64,000 nt of DNA from Prorocentrum cordatum (lineage: Eukaryota; Sar; Dinophyceae; Prorocentrales; Prorocentraceae), in assembly GCA_963575745.1 (NCBI GenBank), contig CAUYUJ010015283.1:572410-636409 (forward strand), given 5' to 3'. The notes under the pieces were generated by a model. That model searched no databases. It saw only the letters and a list, made by a program, of their open reading frames with translations, and was not told the DNA's origin. Position 1 is the first letter of the stretch. The number at the start of each line of letters is the position of its first letter. Shown here piece after piece: positions 43,741 through 53,881 of this stretch. Position numbers and translations under genes: made by a program.

Positions 43741-43965
43741 ACACCCACCACACACCCACACACCCCACCACCCCCCCCCCCACCCCCCCCCCCCCCCACC
43801 CCACCCCACCCCACCCACCCACCTACCACCACCACCACCACCACTCTCCATCCTCCCCTCCCCCCTCCCCGCCAACTCCCTCTCTCCCTCCGCCCCTCCC
43901 CCTCCCCCCCCCACCCCCCCCCCCCCCCCCCCCACGCACACCCCGCCCCACCACCAGGGGGTTGT
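43485..43965 (+). repeat. poly(C) and (CA)n tract
   Basis: C-runs of up to about 20 bases flank about 200 bp of CA repeats (43540-43760). The plus strand is almost free of G throughout. Poly-Val/Cys/Gly frames on the minus strand are artefacts. Confidence 0.95.
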
Positions 43966-44740
43966 GCTTTGGGGTGGTTTAGGGGCTGCGCTTCACAGCA
44001 TAGATGTTGAAGGGGCAGTGCTTTAGGGATGGCTCAGGAGCCGTGCTTTAGTTATGTTTTGGGGTTGTGTTTCACTTTAGGGATGTTCCAGAGGCTGTGC
44101 TTTATATAGATGTTTCAGGGGCCGTGATTTAGGGATGTTTTATGTGCTGTGCTTTACCTTATGGGCATTTCAGGGGCCGTGCTTTAGGGAAGTTTCAGGG
44201 GCCGTGCTTTAGTGGTGTGTTATGGGGGTTGTGCTTCACCTTAGGGATGTTTCAGGGCCGTGCTTGAGTGATGATTCAGGCTAAATGATTTAATGATGTT
44301 TTAGTGGCTGCGTCTGTGATTTAGCGAAGTTTCAGTGGCAGTGATTTGCGGATGTTTTGGGGGCTGTGTTTTACCTTGTAGGGATGTTCCAGTGGGCCGT
44401 GCTAAGGATGTTCCATGGGCAATGCTTTAGGGATGTTTTGGGGGCTGTGTTTTAACTTAGGGGTGTTGCAGGGGCCGTCCTTTAGGGATGTGTCAGTGGC
44501 CTTGCTTTAGTGATGTTTTAGGGGCTGTGTTTTACCTTAGGGATGCTGCAGGGGCCGTGCCCTATAGGGAAGTTTCAGGGGCGGTGCTTCAGTAATATTT
44601 TGGGGGCTGCGTTTTACCTTAGTGATGTTTCAGGGGCAGTGCTTTAGGGAAGTTTCAGGACCGTGCTTTAGAGATGTTTTAGGGGCTGTGTGTTAACTTA
44701 GTGTTGTTCCAATGACCATGCTTTAGGGATGTGTGGGTCG
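43966..44740 (+). repeat. degenerate tandem repeat, GGGATGTTTCAGGGGCCGTG
   Basis: About 770 bp of units built from TTTAGGGATGTTTCAGGGG and CCGTGCTTTAG or CTGTG(C/T)TTTACCTTAG, with a spacing of about 25-60 bp. There are no in-frame patterns. Confidence 0.85.
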
Positions 44741-45303
44741 TGTGTTAGGGGCGTGCATTCACTCTTCGCGACTGGTTACCTTTGCACCTTTATCTTTGCG
44801 CATCTAATGCATGCGATCGCGCACGCCAATGGTTTGGGATACATCGGGTCAACATGCTATCGCTATGAAGCACGATCGAGCGTATCAGAGCTACTGGGTG
44901 TCATATTTCCGATAAGAACCGCTTGTGGCAAACGCTGTGGTGCACATGATTTGCAAGCGCAGAGTTGCACACGTGCATGCGCGCCCTGGGGCGCCACCAG
45001 CCGCAGCAACGACATAATACCTGATATGCTGCGCTATGCTACGCGTGTCAACGTGCTATGCTACCGCCAATGATGAATGCGATGCCGTGCTATGTTATGC
45101 GAGCGAGCGTGATAACGTTGATGTCACGCTACGCTGGGCTGTGGGAATAATATGTGGTGCGATCTACGCAGTGCCATCAGCGCCTGACTGGGTGGCAGAT
45201 CATCCGCCCGCGGCTATTTTGCCTCAAACATCGGTTGCGACATCGGCGGCCAACTGTTTGCACTTGTGCATATTACATGTTGCAATCGGTCCCTCGGGCC
45301 GCC
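44741..45303. other. no gene assigned
   Basis: Plus-strand frames are open (44729-45073 and 45036-45782) but show no conserved motif. The stretch holds the presumed 5' region of the gene starting at 45304. Confidence 0.4.
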
Positions 45304-45963
45304 ATGGTGAGATCGGGCTCGAGAAGCCGCTCCCGCTCGACGAGTTCGTCGAGCTCGAGCTCGAAGAGCTCGAGCTCAAGCAGCTTAAGCAGTGCGACTG
45401 TGCGGCGATGGGATTCGGCACGGTGGATGAGGGCAGCGCGGCAGGAGCGGTGGACTCGGGGATGTTCGCTCATGAAGGGCATATTCGAGAGCAGGGCTGC
45501 CGAGGAGGCAAAGAAGGAGGAGGCGGCGCAGCGGGCGGCGCAGCAAGCTCAGGAGGCGGCGGCGAAGGAGACGTCAGCGACGGAGGCGGCGGGGCCAGCC
45601 CCAGCACATTGCGCCGCGTGCCTCATGAAGATGCTCAAGCCCACGATTCGGCCCAAGGTGAAGCACACATGCAGCCGTGCACTCAAAGGGGTGATCCCAC
45701 GCTATACGCGCAGCAGTGGCAGCAGTTGCAACGCCGTCGAGCTGGGGTCGTTCAAGAAGCCCAATGGCTGCTGGCTGTTTAAATGCAGGTCTGAGTCAAA
45801 GTGGACGGCAAAGCTACCGCATGGCGTCTTGCTTGACGGATGCAACAAGGTTAAAAGGAAGTTCGACCATCGCAACGTGTCTTCTGAGAAGCAGGCGTAC
45901 AACGCCGTGGTCGCGTTCCTGCAGGACGCCATCAAGCGCGGGCTGGTGGAGGCGGCCCCGTGA
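45304..45963 (+). CDS. Ser/Arg-rich protein with a C-terminal conserved-looking domain
   Basis: The ATG at 45304 is preceded by GCC GCC, a Kozak-like context, giving 219 residues. Residues about 1-35 are an RS-like tract (VRSGSRSRSRS then poly-Ser). A charged, Ala-rich helical stretch follows (EEAKKEEAAQRAAQQAQEAA, about 70-90), then CAACLMK. The last ~75 residues contain NGCWLFKCRSESKWTAKLP, GVLLDGCNKVKRKFDHR and SSEKQAYNAVVAFLQDAIKR. This pattern of short beta-like strands followed by a helix ending in a hydrophobic FL resembles AP2-type DNA-binding domains, which are known in alveolates, but I cannot confirm homology. RS tracts are typical of splicing or RNA-binding proteins. It stands alone on the plus strand. 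Confidence 0.65.
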   Translation: MVRSGSRSRSRSTSSSSSSSKSSSSSSLSSATVRRWDSARWMRAARQERWTRGCSLMKGIFESRAAEEAKKEEAAQRAAQQAQEAAAKETSATEAAGPAPAHCAACLMKMLKPTIRPKVKHTCSRALKGVIPRYTRSSGSSCNAVELGSFKKPNGCWLFKCRSESKWTAKLPHGVLLDGCNKVKRKFDHRNVSSEKQAYNAVVAFLQDAIKRGLVEAAP

Positions 45964-47404
45964 GTGGGGGTTGTGGTTTACGCTCGCGCAGCATTTGCAA
46001 TGCGTTGCACGCGTTGCAGCGGTATGTCGGTATAGGTCGGTGCGTGCGGACGTCATCGTGACGCGAAGAGCCTCCAAGCCCAAGGAGTTTGGGGGGGGGT
46101 CGGGGGTGGGCGGGGGCTACCCACATGATGGGAGGAGTCTATTCGGGAAAGGTTTTCGGTTGGGGTGAGCGTACATGTTTTGTTGGGAAGGACTGTTTCT
46201 GCGATGGCCGATCTGCCTTTGATATAGTTACGTGCTGTATTATACGTGTGGGCGACTTGCAGTGTTGAGATGTCGGGGGAGGGTGAAAACATGTGTGCGT
46301 TTGGGATGGTCCTCCCTCCCTTTGGGATGGCTCGATCTACTGAATTGTCGGGAGTGTCCAACTCATCTTTGGGATGTGGGCCTTTTTCGGCCTGCGTCGG
46401 AGCCCCCCTGCCCTGGGGACACGGTTGGGCCTCCACCGCCTTGTCTCGGCGCGAGGCTTCCTTGGCACGTTGTCTGCCGCTGGGCAATCGGAAAAAGAGC
46501 GCACGAGTACGGCATCCATATATATATATATATATATATCAACCAGTCAATGCTCTGAGGGGCAATGTTCCACAAGTCAGGACGTCAAAAAGGCGCGCGG
46601 GTCATTCTGACCAGCACGCATACAATTGTAAAGTTTGCTGCATGGCTGCTGGCGTTCTAACTTTACCCTGAGGGCCTACTGTTTAGGGATCAGCTACATA
46701 TGCTGAGGGGGGGGGGCGGGGGAGGGCGGGGCCCACATGCAGTCTGCAGCGCCCTGTGATGGGGGGCTTAGGGGCTGCCCTGCACCACGAGGGCAATAAG
46801 GAGCCTCTGAACTGTGAAAACACTCGGGGAACAGCGATTGTCAGCAGCCCGCGGCTTCGGAAGGCGAGGCCAATCATCAGCCCCCCCCCCCCCATCTCCC
46901 CCATTCCCGTCAGGTGGAGCCCAGAGGGCAAGACCCGAAGGTCGACCACCTGACGGGCGGGAGAGACGGGAGGCGATCATTGGCCCCGCGAGGGGGGGGG
47001 GGAGAGGAGAGGAGGGGCTCCACTCTTCTGGGTCGCAGTGCGAAACATTGCACATTCGCGCCCGCGAATGTGACAGGCTTGTTTGCTACATATATCGTGG
47101 GCCATGCTTCAAAGCTGTTCGGGTCGACGCGGGGCGTTCTGATCTACATGCATGTAGGCTTAGGCGTAACGCTGCATGCGGCTTGTGGTACATTATATAC
47201 GTATGATTTGTATGCTGCACGAGCGTTTAACCGCGTACATGTGTGTTGATTAGCGGTGAATGTGCGATGTGTAACACCATGGCGTCGTAGACACAAATTT
47301 GTATGCATAAACGCGTATGTATGTGTACTCCGTATGCACGTGTAACAGTTGTGTGAACGGGATGTGTACGAATTCGTGTGGAACATAGCACATTGCACAT
47401 GCGC
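45964..47404. other. no gene seen; short TA tract at 46517
   Basis: About 1.4 kb without a supported gene. A TA tract lies at 46517-46538. 46890-47000 has GGTCGACC and G-rich runs. A CGTATG/GTATGT-rich stretch is at 47180-47400. Confidence 0.45.
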
Positions 47405-48494
47405 ATCTAGACGCTTCGCGTATCCCCACCAGCCCACCCAGAAACAACGCCCATGCGAGTTGAGGTGATCAGGGAAGCGCGGGAGCACAGAGGGGGACAG
47501 CCGAACCGCGCGAAGGAGGGAGGAGGAGACGGAGGAGGCTGGATGGATGGATGAGGGAGTGGGGAGAAGGAAGATGAACAGGAGGAGGATGAGGAGGAGA
47601 AGGATGAGGATCAGAAGGGTGAGGAGGAGGAGGAGGAGGAGGAAGGATGAGCAGGAGGGGGAGGGCGAGCAAAAGGGCCGAAGGTCTTTTGGATGCCTCT
47701 CGGAGCCTCTTGGGATATATCTTGGGCGCATCTTGGGTGCATCTTGGGGCGCCTTTGGGGTCTCCTAGGGCGGTCCTGGGGGTCTCTTGGGCGTATTGGG
47801 TGCCTCGGGGGTGCCTCTGCGGTCCTCTTGGGGGCCTCTTAGGGGCATCTTGGAGCATCTTGGGGCTTTTTGGGGGCCTCCTGGGGCCACCTTGGGGGCC
47901 TTTGGGGGCATCCTGGGCGCCTCTTGGGGCCATCTTGAAGGAGGTCGATCAAAGAAGAGGGGGGCTTTAGTTAGCGTTGCCCCTCCAGAGCTTCTAAAAT
48001 CGCATCCTGGGCCCCTCTTGGGGCGCTCTTGGAGCGCTCGTGGGCGCTCCTGGGGCCGTCTTGGGGCTCTCTTGGGCCCCTGTTGGGGCTCTGGGCCCTC
48101 TTGGAGCCATCTTGAGGCATCGGATGGCCATCGGAAGCGAAAAGGCGAGAAGCCGAAACTCATTGGTGTTCCTTAGGCTTTTTGAAGATTTTGGCCGCGT
48201 GGGGGGGCTTCTCGGGGAGCTGTTTGGCCTCTTGGTGCTATCTAGGAGCGGTCTTGGGGCCTCTTGGACAATCTTCGGAGCCATATTGAGGCATATAAGG
48301 CTATCTTGAGCCATCTTGGAGCTCATCTTGGGCTCTCCGAGGCGCTCTTGGAGCCATCCCAACCTCTCGCGGAACGCCCCGTCCAGGTCCAGGGGAGGGG
48401 GTAGGGGGAGGGGTAAACCCCTCCCCGAAGGAGAAGAAGGAGGTTGGAAGAGGAAACTCCTTAAACCACCTACGACCAGAGGGCTGGTGGGATT
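47405..48494 (-). mobile_element. CCACCAGCCC-family element with both ends, second complete copy
   Basis: Left end TCTAGACGCTTCGCGTATCC followed by CCACCAGCCC. The right end, GAGGGCTGGTGGGATTAG, reads ATCCCACCAGCCC in reverse. Internal order as at 42501-43452: GGA tract, CTTGGGG array, CATCTTGAAGGAGGTCGATC, GGAAGCGAAAAGGCGAGAAG and GAGGGGTAAACCCCTCCCCG. It overlaps the 3' part of the open frame that begins at 49511. Confidence 0.8.
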
Positions 48495-49511
48495 AGATAT
48501 ACATGCGAAGCGGACGCTAGTCCCAGATGCATTATTTAGAAACCACACAAACACCAGCCTCAGCGCAGAGGTGCCGACCACGACAGCGCAAGCCGTCGCG
48601 GTCTGCACGCAGCCGCATAATGCTGCAACGGAACGCCGATCGGCTCGCGAGCCAAAACGCGGACGCCGATTAGTGCGTTGAGGAGTTGTGCGCACACATC
48701 CCGATCGGCGAACGGCGAGCGGCGCGCGCGCCTCGAGCGACGCCTCGCCGCGCCAGCGAAAACGCGGAGCACGTTGCCACCCCGACCATATCGACACACC
48801 CCGTTCGCGCAACCCCTCCACCATGCATTCCTCCACAATGCAACGCTCGCAGCTGCTGACGGTTGGGTCTTTAGGTCCCCACCACACCTGTTTCGCCGCC
48901 TCCTCCGCGGCCTTGAGCTCCTCGCCCATCGCAATGGTTTCCTCGCGGGACATGAAGGCCCTCTCGCGCGCGAGCTCGAGCGCGCTGATCGCCGCATTCC
49001 AGCGATCGGCGGCGGCATCGCGCTCGATCCAAGCTGCCTCCAAGGCCCGCATGCTTGGAATAAACGTGCCAGTGTCGGCGACCTCAAACCGAGCACGGGC
49101 CGCCGCAACCCTGCGCCAGGCCGCGACCGCAGTCTCCTCCTCCATGGCGAGATCGTCAAGCCTCCTCCGCAGCTCGTCAAGCTCGGCATCGCTTGAGGAT
49201 GGGCTCGGCTCGCCCGCGGCATCTGCCTCCGCGGCATCGGGCCCTGCCGAGGTATCGGCCGCCGACGCCGCTGCCTGCGCGACCTCGGTCGCCGCCGAAG
49301 CATCTGAGGCATGCCATGCAGCGGAATCCCGCGAAGCGGGGTTCGCTTTCGGTCGCAGCTGCAGGATCGCGGGCGACGGCGCTCTGGCTTTCGGACGCGG
49401 ATGAATCTGGATTGGAGGATGGGCGGGCGGTCGTTGAAATGGCGGCGGGCGGTTGCCCCCATGCCGCGGCGAGTAATTAGGCGGCGGTTCAAACGGATGC
49501 TGCGGCGGCAT
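47994..49511 (-). CDS. Pro/Ala-rich coiled-coil protein; 3' end runs into a repeat element
   Basis: From ATG 49511 (MPPQHPFEPPPNYSP; the frame is open further upstream) the frame is continuous to 47994. Residues 1-60 are Pro-rich and basic, 60-108 Ala/Ser/Asp-rich. 108-210 form a helical, probably coiled-coil region (AELDELRRRLDDLAMEEETA, ALEAAWIERDAAADRW), followed by KQVWWGPKDPTVSSCERCIV. Beyond about residue 250 the sequence turns Arg-rich, and from residue about 340 (48494) it lies inside the CCACCAGCCC-family element. The native protein may therefore end, or splice, before this point, and the last ~166 residues are doubtful. No catalytic motif or known family. The coding case rests on residues 1-245. 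Confidence 0.5.
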   Translation of the reverse strand: MPPQHPFEPPPNYSPRHGGNRPPPFQRPPAHPPIQIHPRPKARAPSPAILQLRPKANPASRDSAAWHASDASAATEVAQAAASAADTSAGPDAAEADAAGEPSPSSSDAELDELRRRLDDLAMEEETAVAAWRRVAAARARFEVADTGTFIPSMRALEAAWIERDAAADRWNAAISALELARERAFMSREETIAMGEELKAAEEAAKQVWWGPKDPTVSSCERCIVEECMVEGLRERGVSIWSGWQRAPRFRWRGEASLEARAPLAVRRSGCVRTTPQRTNRRPRFGSRADRRSVAALCGCVQTATACAVVVGTSALRLVFVWFLNNASGTSVRFACISNPTSPLVVGGLRSFLFQPPSSPSGRGLPLPLPPPLDLDGAFRERLGWLQERLGEPKMSSKMAQDSLICLNMAPKIVQEAPRPLLDSTKRPNSSPRSPPTRPKSSKSLRNTNEFRLLAFSLPMAIRCLKMAPRGPRAPTGAQESPKTAPGAPTSAPRAPQEGPRMRF

Positions 49512-49730
49512 GATAGCAGTCGCAGTCGCGCGCGTGCCCGCTGTGTCTCGGCCGAGACGGCTGTGCGCGGTCGCACCATGCCCCCCCGTGCCCTCGCCCA
49601 TCGCACCACCGCTTGCCGCCCCCGCCCGCGTTCTGCCCTCTGCCCCATGGTTCCTCACCACCCCCCTATGGTTCTCCCTGCAAGTGCAACGCATGCAGCG
49701 CAGCAAACTCCACCATACATAAGGCCCCAC

Positions 49731-50471
49731 AGACGAGTAGGGATGAGGACGGTGAGAAGGGATACTAACATGGGGGGCTGCGGATTGAGGGTGGGGGGGA
49801 GGCGAGAGGCAGGTGCGTCATGCCCGCGATTCAGGGGGTTTAGCTAGAGGGCCCTGGATTGGCGTGGGCACAATGTACGTTACCACGTACTCGTGCGGCA
49901 AATTTGGCATGGCACGCGGCATCTGTGGGCGTGCGTGATCCCAATCAGGCAATTCTGAAATGCGCGCGCGCAGTCACGACTGGAACCAAACAGAATCGCA
50001 CGACCCTCGCATGCCCTCAAGATTAGCCAGGTCATGAAACCCTGCGACCTTGCACGCGTAAGCTAGATTCTGCTGCGCAGCACCAACTATTACATGTATG
50101 CGTGGCGCGCGGTGCAAGGCGCCGACTATCACACTATGGGGGAAGCTATGAAGTAGAACGTGCGCGGTTGTATCAGCTCGGGCGCAGTGCAGCTATCATG
50201 GTCGGCGCCGCGCGCGCGTGAAGCTGGCGCCGTGCGCCGAAGCAACGCAGTGCAACTCAGTGCAACTCACGTGTTGGCTGGTGAGTGTATTTGTTGGTGC
50301 TATTATGGTTTTATCATGCAATCATGCTATCGGCAATCGCATGCAATTCAACTCAATGCAAATCATGGTGTTTTGTTGGTGTGTGTGTGCTGTTGGTTTT
50401 GGTGTTTGATGTTGACAGTGCAATGCAACTCAATGCACAAGCGCGCAAATGATTTGATTGACGGTTTTTTC
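49731..50471. other. no gene; CAATGCAACTCAATGCA-type words
   Basis: About 740 bp. 50245-50445 carries several ATGCAA(C/T)TCAA and GTGCAACTCA words, alternating with G/T-rich DNA. Otherwise no feature. Confidence 0.45.
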
Positions 50472-52536
50472 TCAAGCAGTAGCCGCGCTGCTCGCGCGGC
50501 AGAGCGTGAAAATGCGCCAGGCGTGCCCGCCACCCGCATCCGTGAACTGGCCCCAGAACTTGAAGAAGCTCCACTCGAGGTAGGCTACCATCTCGTCGTC
50601 GGCCGCGTCGTACAGCTCATGGATCTCGCCGCCCGCGGCCACGTGCCTGGCCATGATCCGCGCGAGCCTGGCGTGGCGGTCCCTGCCGAAGCACCCGTAG
50701 TCCTTCACGACCTATAAAGGTCGCGGTGCGACGCGCCCCCGCCACCGCCAAGGTGCATGCCACGACCCGTAGTTCCCCTCGCCGCCATCCTTACCCCCGA
50801 ATCCCCCCCCTCCCCCCACTCACCACAGCCGTCATCGGCATCATCATCCGCGCCAACGTCCCATATCGTCACCCCCTCCCCCACCCTGCCCACAACGTCG
50901 TAGTCATCCTCGTCATCGTCAGTATCGTCGTTCCCGCCCTATCTCACCTCATACGGGTCATGGACACACCTCGGCGGTGATGATGGCACGCGCCAGTGAC
51001 CCGCCTCACCTGGTCCAGCGTGCCCACGTCCAGGCCGTCCTCCATAGACATCATCGCATCCATCTCGTCGGCGACGGCGACGGCGGCGGAGCCGTTCAGC
51101 TTGGAGTCGTAAAAGTCCAAGTCGCGGAAGGCAACGATGTTGAGCTCCTCCAGCTTGTGCTCTATCTTCTTGGCCTCGACGTCGATATCCACGGCGATAT
51201 TGTTCTTCGCGACCGTGCCCGTCGCGCCCTTGGTCCCCTTGCCCGTCAGGTGCGTGCTGCTGCCGCCCGAGCCTGTTGAACCCGTGCCCCTCGATCTGGC
51301 AGCCGAGCCTGTCTTCTTGTTGCCCTTGGTGCTCTTGCCATTAGCCTCGTCTGTGGGCTTACTGCCGCCAGTGCCCTTGGCCTTCGAGCCGTACGTGCGC
51401 CTGCCATTCCCACCGCCATTGTCCTTTGCCATCCAGTCGTCCTTGTCCCAATACTTTGCGCCATTCGCCTCGTCCGTGGGCGTCCTGTCGTCAGTGTCCC
51501 TGGCGTTCGAGCCGTACGTGCTCTTGCCCCACCAGCCGTCCTTGTCCGTGTCCTTCCAGCCGTCATTGTCCTTCCAGCCGTCCTTGTCCGTGTCCCACCA
51601 GCCGTCAGCCGCGCTATCTCGCCAGTGGCCTGTGTGCGCGCGACTGGCATGGTAGGAGCTGGCGTCGCGCTTGTCTGCGGCCTGGTAGCTGCCGCCTCTG
51701 CCCGCGTCACGGCTGCCGTGGCCCGAGCCCTTCTCGCGATCGTAGTAGTCCGCCGTAGCATGCGTCTTGCGGCCACCGCCCCGAGCCCGCTTGAAGGCTG
51801 CCTGTGCGTACCATGGCCACTTATTGGAGTCGACCGCGCCGTGCGCGTCCTCGTCGGCCGTGCCATAGTCGCCACCGTCGTCACGGCCGTGCGCGCCATT
51901 GCCGTACTCGCCAGGCTGCCGCTCGTCCTCGCGCTCCCACTTCTCGTCCGACATCCGCCCGCCGCACTCGGGATCGGAAGGCTGAATGCGTTCGGAACGC
52001 GCAATGCGTTCCCACTCGGCGTCCGAAATCCTCCAGCCGCGCTCGCCGCGCGGGTGCTCGTCCTCGCTGTCGCTGCCCTCGGTGTACGTGCCGTAGTGGT
52101 TGTGGCGCTGCCAGCGCCAGCTGCTGTCCGCGCCGTGCTTCTGCCGCTTTGCCGTGCGCACGTCGCCCTCAGCAGCAGGAGGCTGCACGACGTGCGCGCC
52201 TGGCGCTGGCGCCGAGCTGGGGCCCGCCGTCGCCGTAGGCTGCACCGCCACGTACGCGCCTAGTGGCACGTGATGCTGCACCGCCACGTTAGGCTGCTGC
52301 ACCGCCACGTTAGGCTGCTGCACCGCCGCGTTAGGCTGCACCACCGCCACGGGAGGCTGCAATACCACGTTAGGCTGCACCGCCACGTACGCGCCTAGTG
52401 GCACGTGATGCTGCACCGCCACGTTAGGCGGAACCACCACCAAGTATGTGGCCATCGCCGCGACCAGGCGTGCCGCCGCGCGCAAAGATGCGCGGCACGG
52501 GGGGCACGCGGCGGGCGCGTAGTCGCGCCGAGACAT
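50472..52536 (-). CDS. low-complexity protein with conserved C-terminal domain, two exons
   Basis: Proposed CDS: exon 1 52536-51010, exon 2 50711-50472, 588 residues in total. The start MSRRDYAPA is the first ATG after a spliced-leader relic (52557-52578), 20 nt downstream of it. The N-terminal region repeats PNVAVQ and HHVPLGAYVAVQP. The middle is Gly/Asp/Trp-rich with repeats of DTDKDGW and GSKAKGT. Then comes a helical stretch (DVEAKKIEHKLEELNIVAFR). Exon 1 ends at LDQ with CAG/GTGAGG, and the acceptor is TTTATAG/GTCGTG, phase 0. Exon 2 adds VVKDYGCFGRDRHARLARIM and a Trp/Phe-rich end. This C-terminus matches the gene at 53882-55072 at about 20 of 45 positions. Without splicing, the frame would end 22 codons after the donor in unrelated sequence. 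Function unknown. Confidence 0.7.
50712..51009 (-). other. 298-nt intron (predicted)
   Basis: On the minus strand it starts GTGAGGCGGG and ends CGACCTTTATAG. Removing it joins two codon boundaries exactly (phase 0) and attaches the C-terminal domain shared with the neighbouring paralog. That similarity, not only the splice signals, is the evidence. Confidence 0.7.
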
Positions 52537-52556
52537 GGCGTGACAGCCACGCTCGG

Positions 52557-52578
52557 CTCGAGCCAAAATGGATACGGA
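52557..52578 (-). promoter_or_regulatory. relict dinoflagellate spliced-leader sequence 1
   Basis: On the minus strand this reads TCCGTATCCATTTTGGCTCG then AG. It matches the 22-nt dinoflagellate leader (known core CCGTAGCCATTTTGGCTCAAG) at 20 of 22 positions, the differences being G to T and A to G. It lies 20 nt upstream of the ATG at 52536. A leader encoded in genomic DNA next to a gene is the recognised mark of retroposed, once trans-spliced mRNA. Confidence 0.85.
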
Positions 52579-52639
52579 CTGTGGGCGACCAAGACGCCCC
52601 AAGCTTTGTCGAGCTTACGAGCTGTCATCGATACTAGCA

Positions 52640-52830
52640 TGTCCAAGACGCCAAAGACGCCCAAGACGCCCCCATGACGCCCCAAGACGCCCCAATACGT
52701 CCACGAATACGCCCCAAGACGCCCCAAGACGCCCAAGACGCCCCAAGACGCCCCAAGACGCCCAAGATGTCCAAGGCGCCCCAAGACGCCCCTAACGCAC
52801 TTAAGGCATCCCACGACGCCCGAGACATCC
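52640..52830 (+). repeat. CCCCAAGACG minisatellite
   Basis: About 19 units of 9-10 bp (GCCCCAAGAC, GCCCAAGAC) just upstream of the spliced-leader relic gene. A purer form of the CCAAGA motif found elsewhere. Confidence 0.9.
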
Positions 52831-53880
52831 CCACCAAACGTTTGCACGCGCACGGCACTACACGGCACGTCACACCACGCACGCAGTTGTCACTGACACG
52901 GCCACCGCGGAAGCAGCGCACGGCCATTGGGGGTGGCGGCTGCGTTTTACGCCAATATGGGTAGCTCGGGGGCAATTCGGGACCATTGATGGAGCGTTTC
53001 GAGAGGTGATATATCGGATGGTTGACACATACCCCCCCCCCCCCGCGGGGCACACCTGGGGCCCCGTGACGGCGGTCAGGGCGCAGCCCACAACACTCAT
53101 GATGCGATGAAGGATGTGCGATGAGGGGCAGTGCGAGAGGCGAGGTGCGAGTGCGATGGGACGCTGAAAATGATGACAGAACGATGCGCGAGAGCGCCAA
53201 ACATGACCAGATGCGCGTGTGCCAGCAAGTACCGAACCAGTTGCTTCCAGATGTCGATCTGCAAATCTGCAGATCGACATCGATGTCGATCTGCAGATTT
53301 GCAGATCGACATCTGGATTTGATCGCCCTGCGATCCTCGAGGATCGTGGTTCGGTTCATGCCAGCGGCCATGCCCCCGCCCCTCCAGGGTGGTTTCGCGA
53401 GTCCAATCGGACCGATGCTCGAGGTGTTCTGGCCGTCGGGTGGGCCTCGTCACCACAGCTGGGAACTGCTCGGGAACTCTTGTGTGGCTGGGCTCCTGGG
53501 CGGGTCTGAGGGGCTGTTCTGGGAGATGGGGGTGGCGACGACGGCGATGGCGGCGACGACGACGACGACGCAGACGACGCCACCGACGACGGCGACGACG
53601 ACGGCGGCGGCGACGGCGAGTGGGGGGGGGGCGTTGCCGACGAGCGACGACGACGCCGCCGCCGCCGACGACGACGCGATGTTGAGCAGACGACGGCGCG
53701 CGACCTCACGCGATGGCATCCGCAAACAGTCGACGCGACACGCCGCGTGCAAACGAGTGCGCCCCCGCGCGACCTTACGCGGGCAGCTTACGCGCGACCG
53801 CCAATGACGACGACGATGACGATGCCAAGGACGAGGGCGGCGTCGACGGCGGGAGGCAAGGATGAGAGAGGCACAAGGGT
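52831..53880. other. intergenic; palindrome at 53246 and CGA microsatellite at 53530
   Basis: No gene supported. A GACGACGGC microsatellite occupies 53530-53690. A poly(C) run is at 53031-53044. Confidence 0.55.
53246..53317. repeat. 72-bp perfect palindrome
   Basis: The centre lies between 53281 and 53282 (GACATC/GATGTC). Each half, which contains ATGTCGATCTGCA and TGCAGATCGACAT, is itself nearly palindromic, so the unit GTCGATCTGCA occurs four times in alternating orientation. All 36 base pairs match by eye. Confidence 0.95.
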
Positions 53881-53881
53881 T

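Noticed and set aside
48560-49648. 362-codon minus-strand frame overlapping the coiled-coil gene
   Set aside because: Arg-rich shadow of the frame from 49511, whose residues 108-245 look like a real helical protein.
51246-52004. Thr/Ala/Arg-rich frame within the two-exon gene
   Set aside because: Shadow frame; the other frame shows organised repeats and the exon that joins to the conserved domain.
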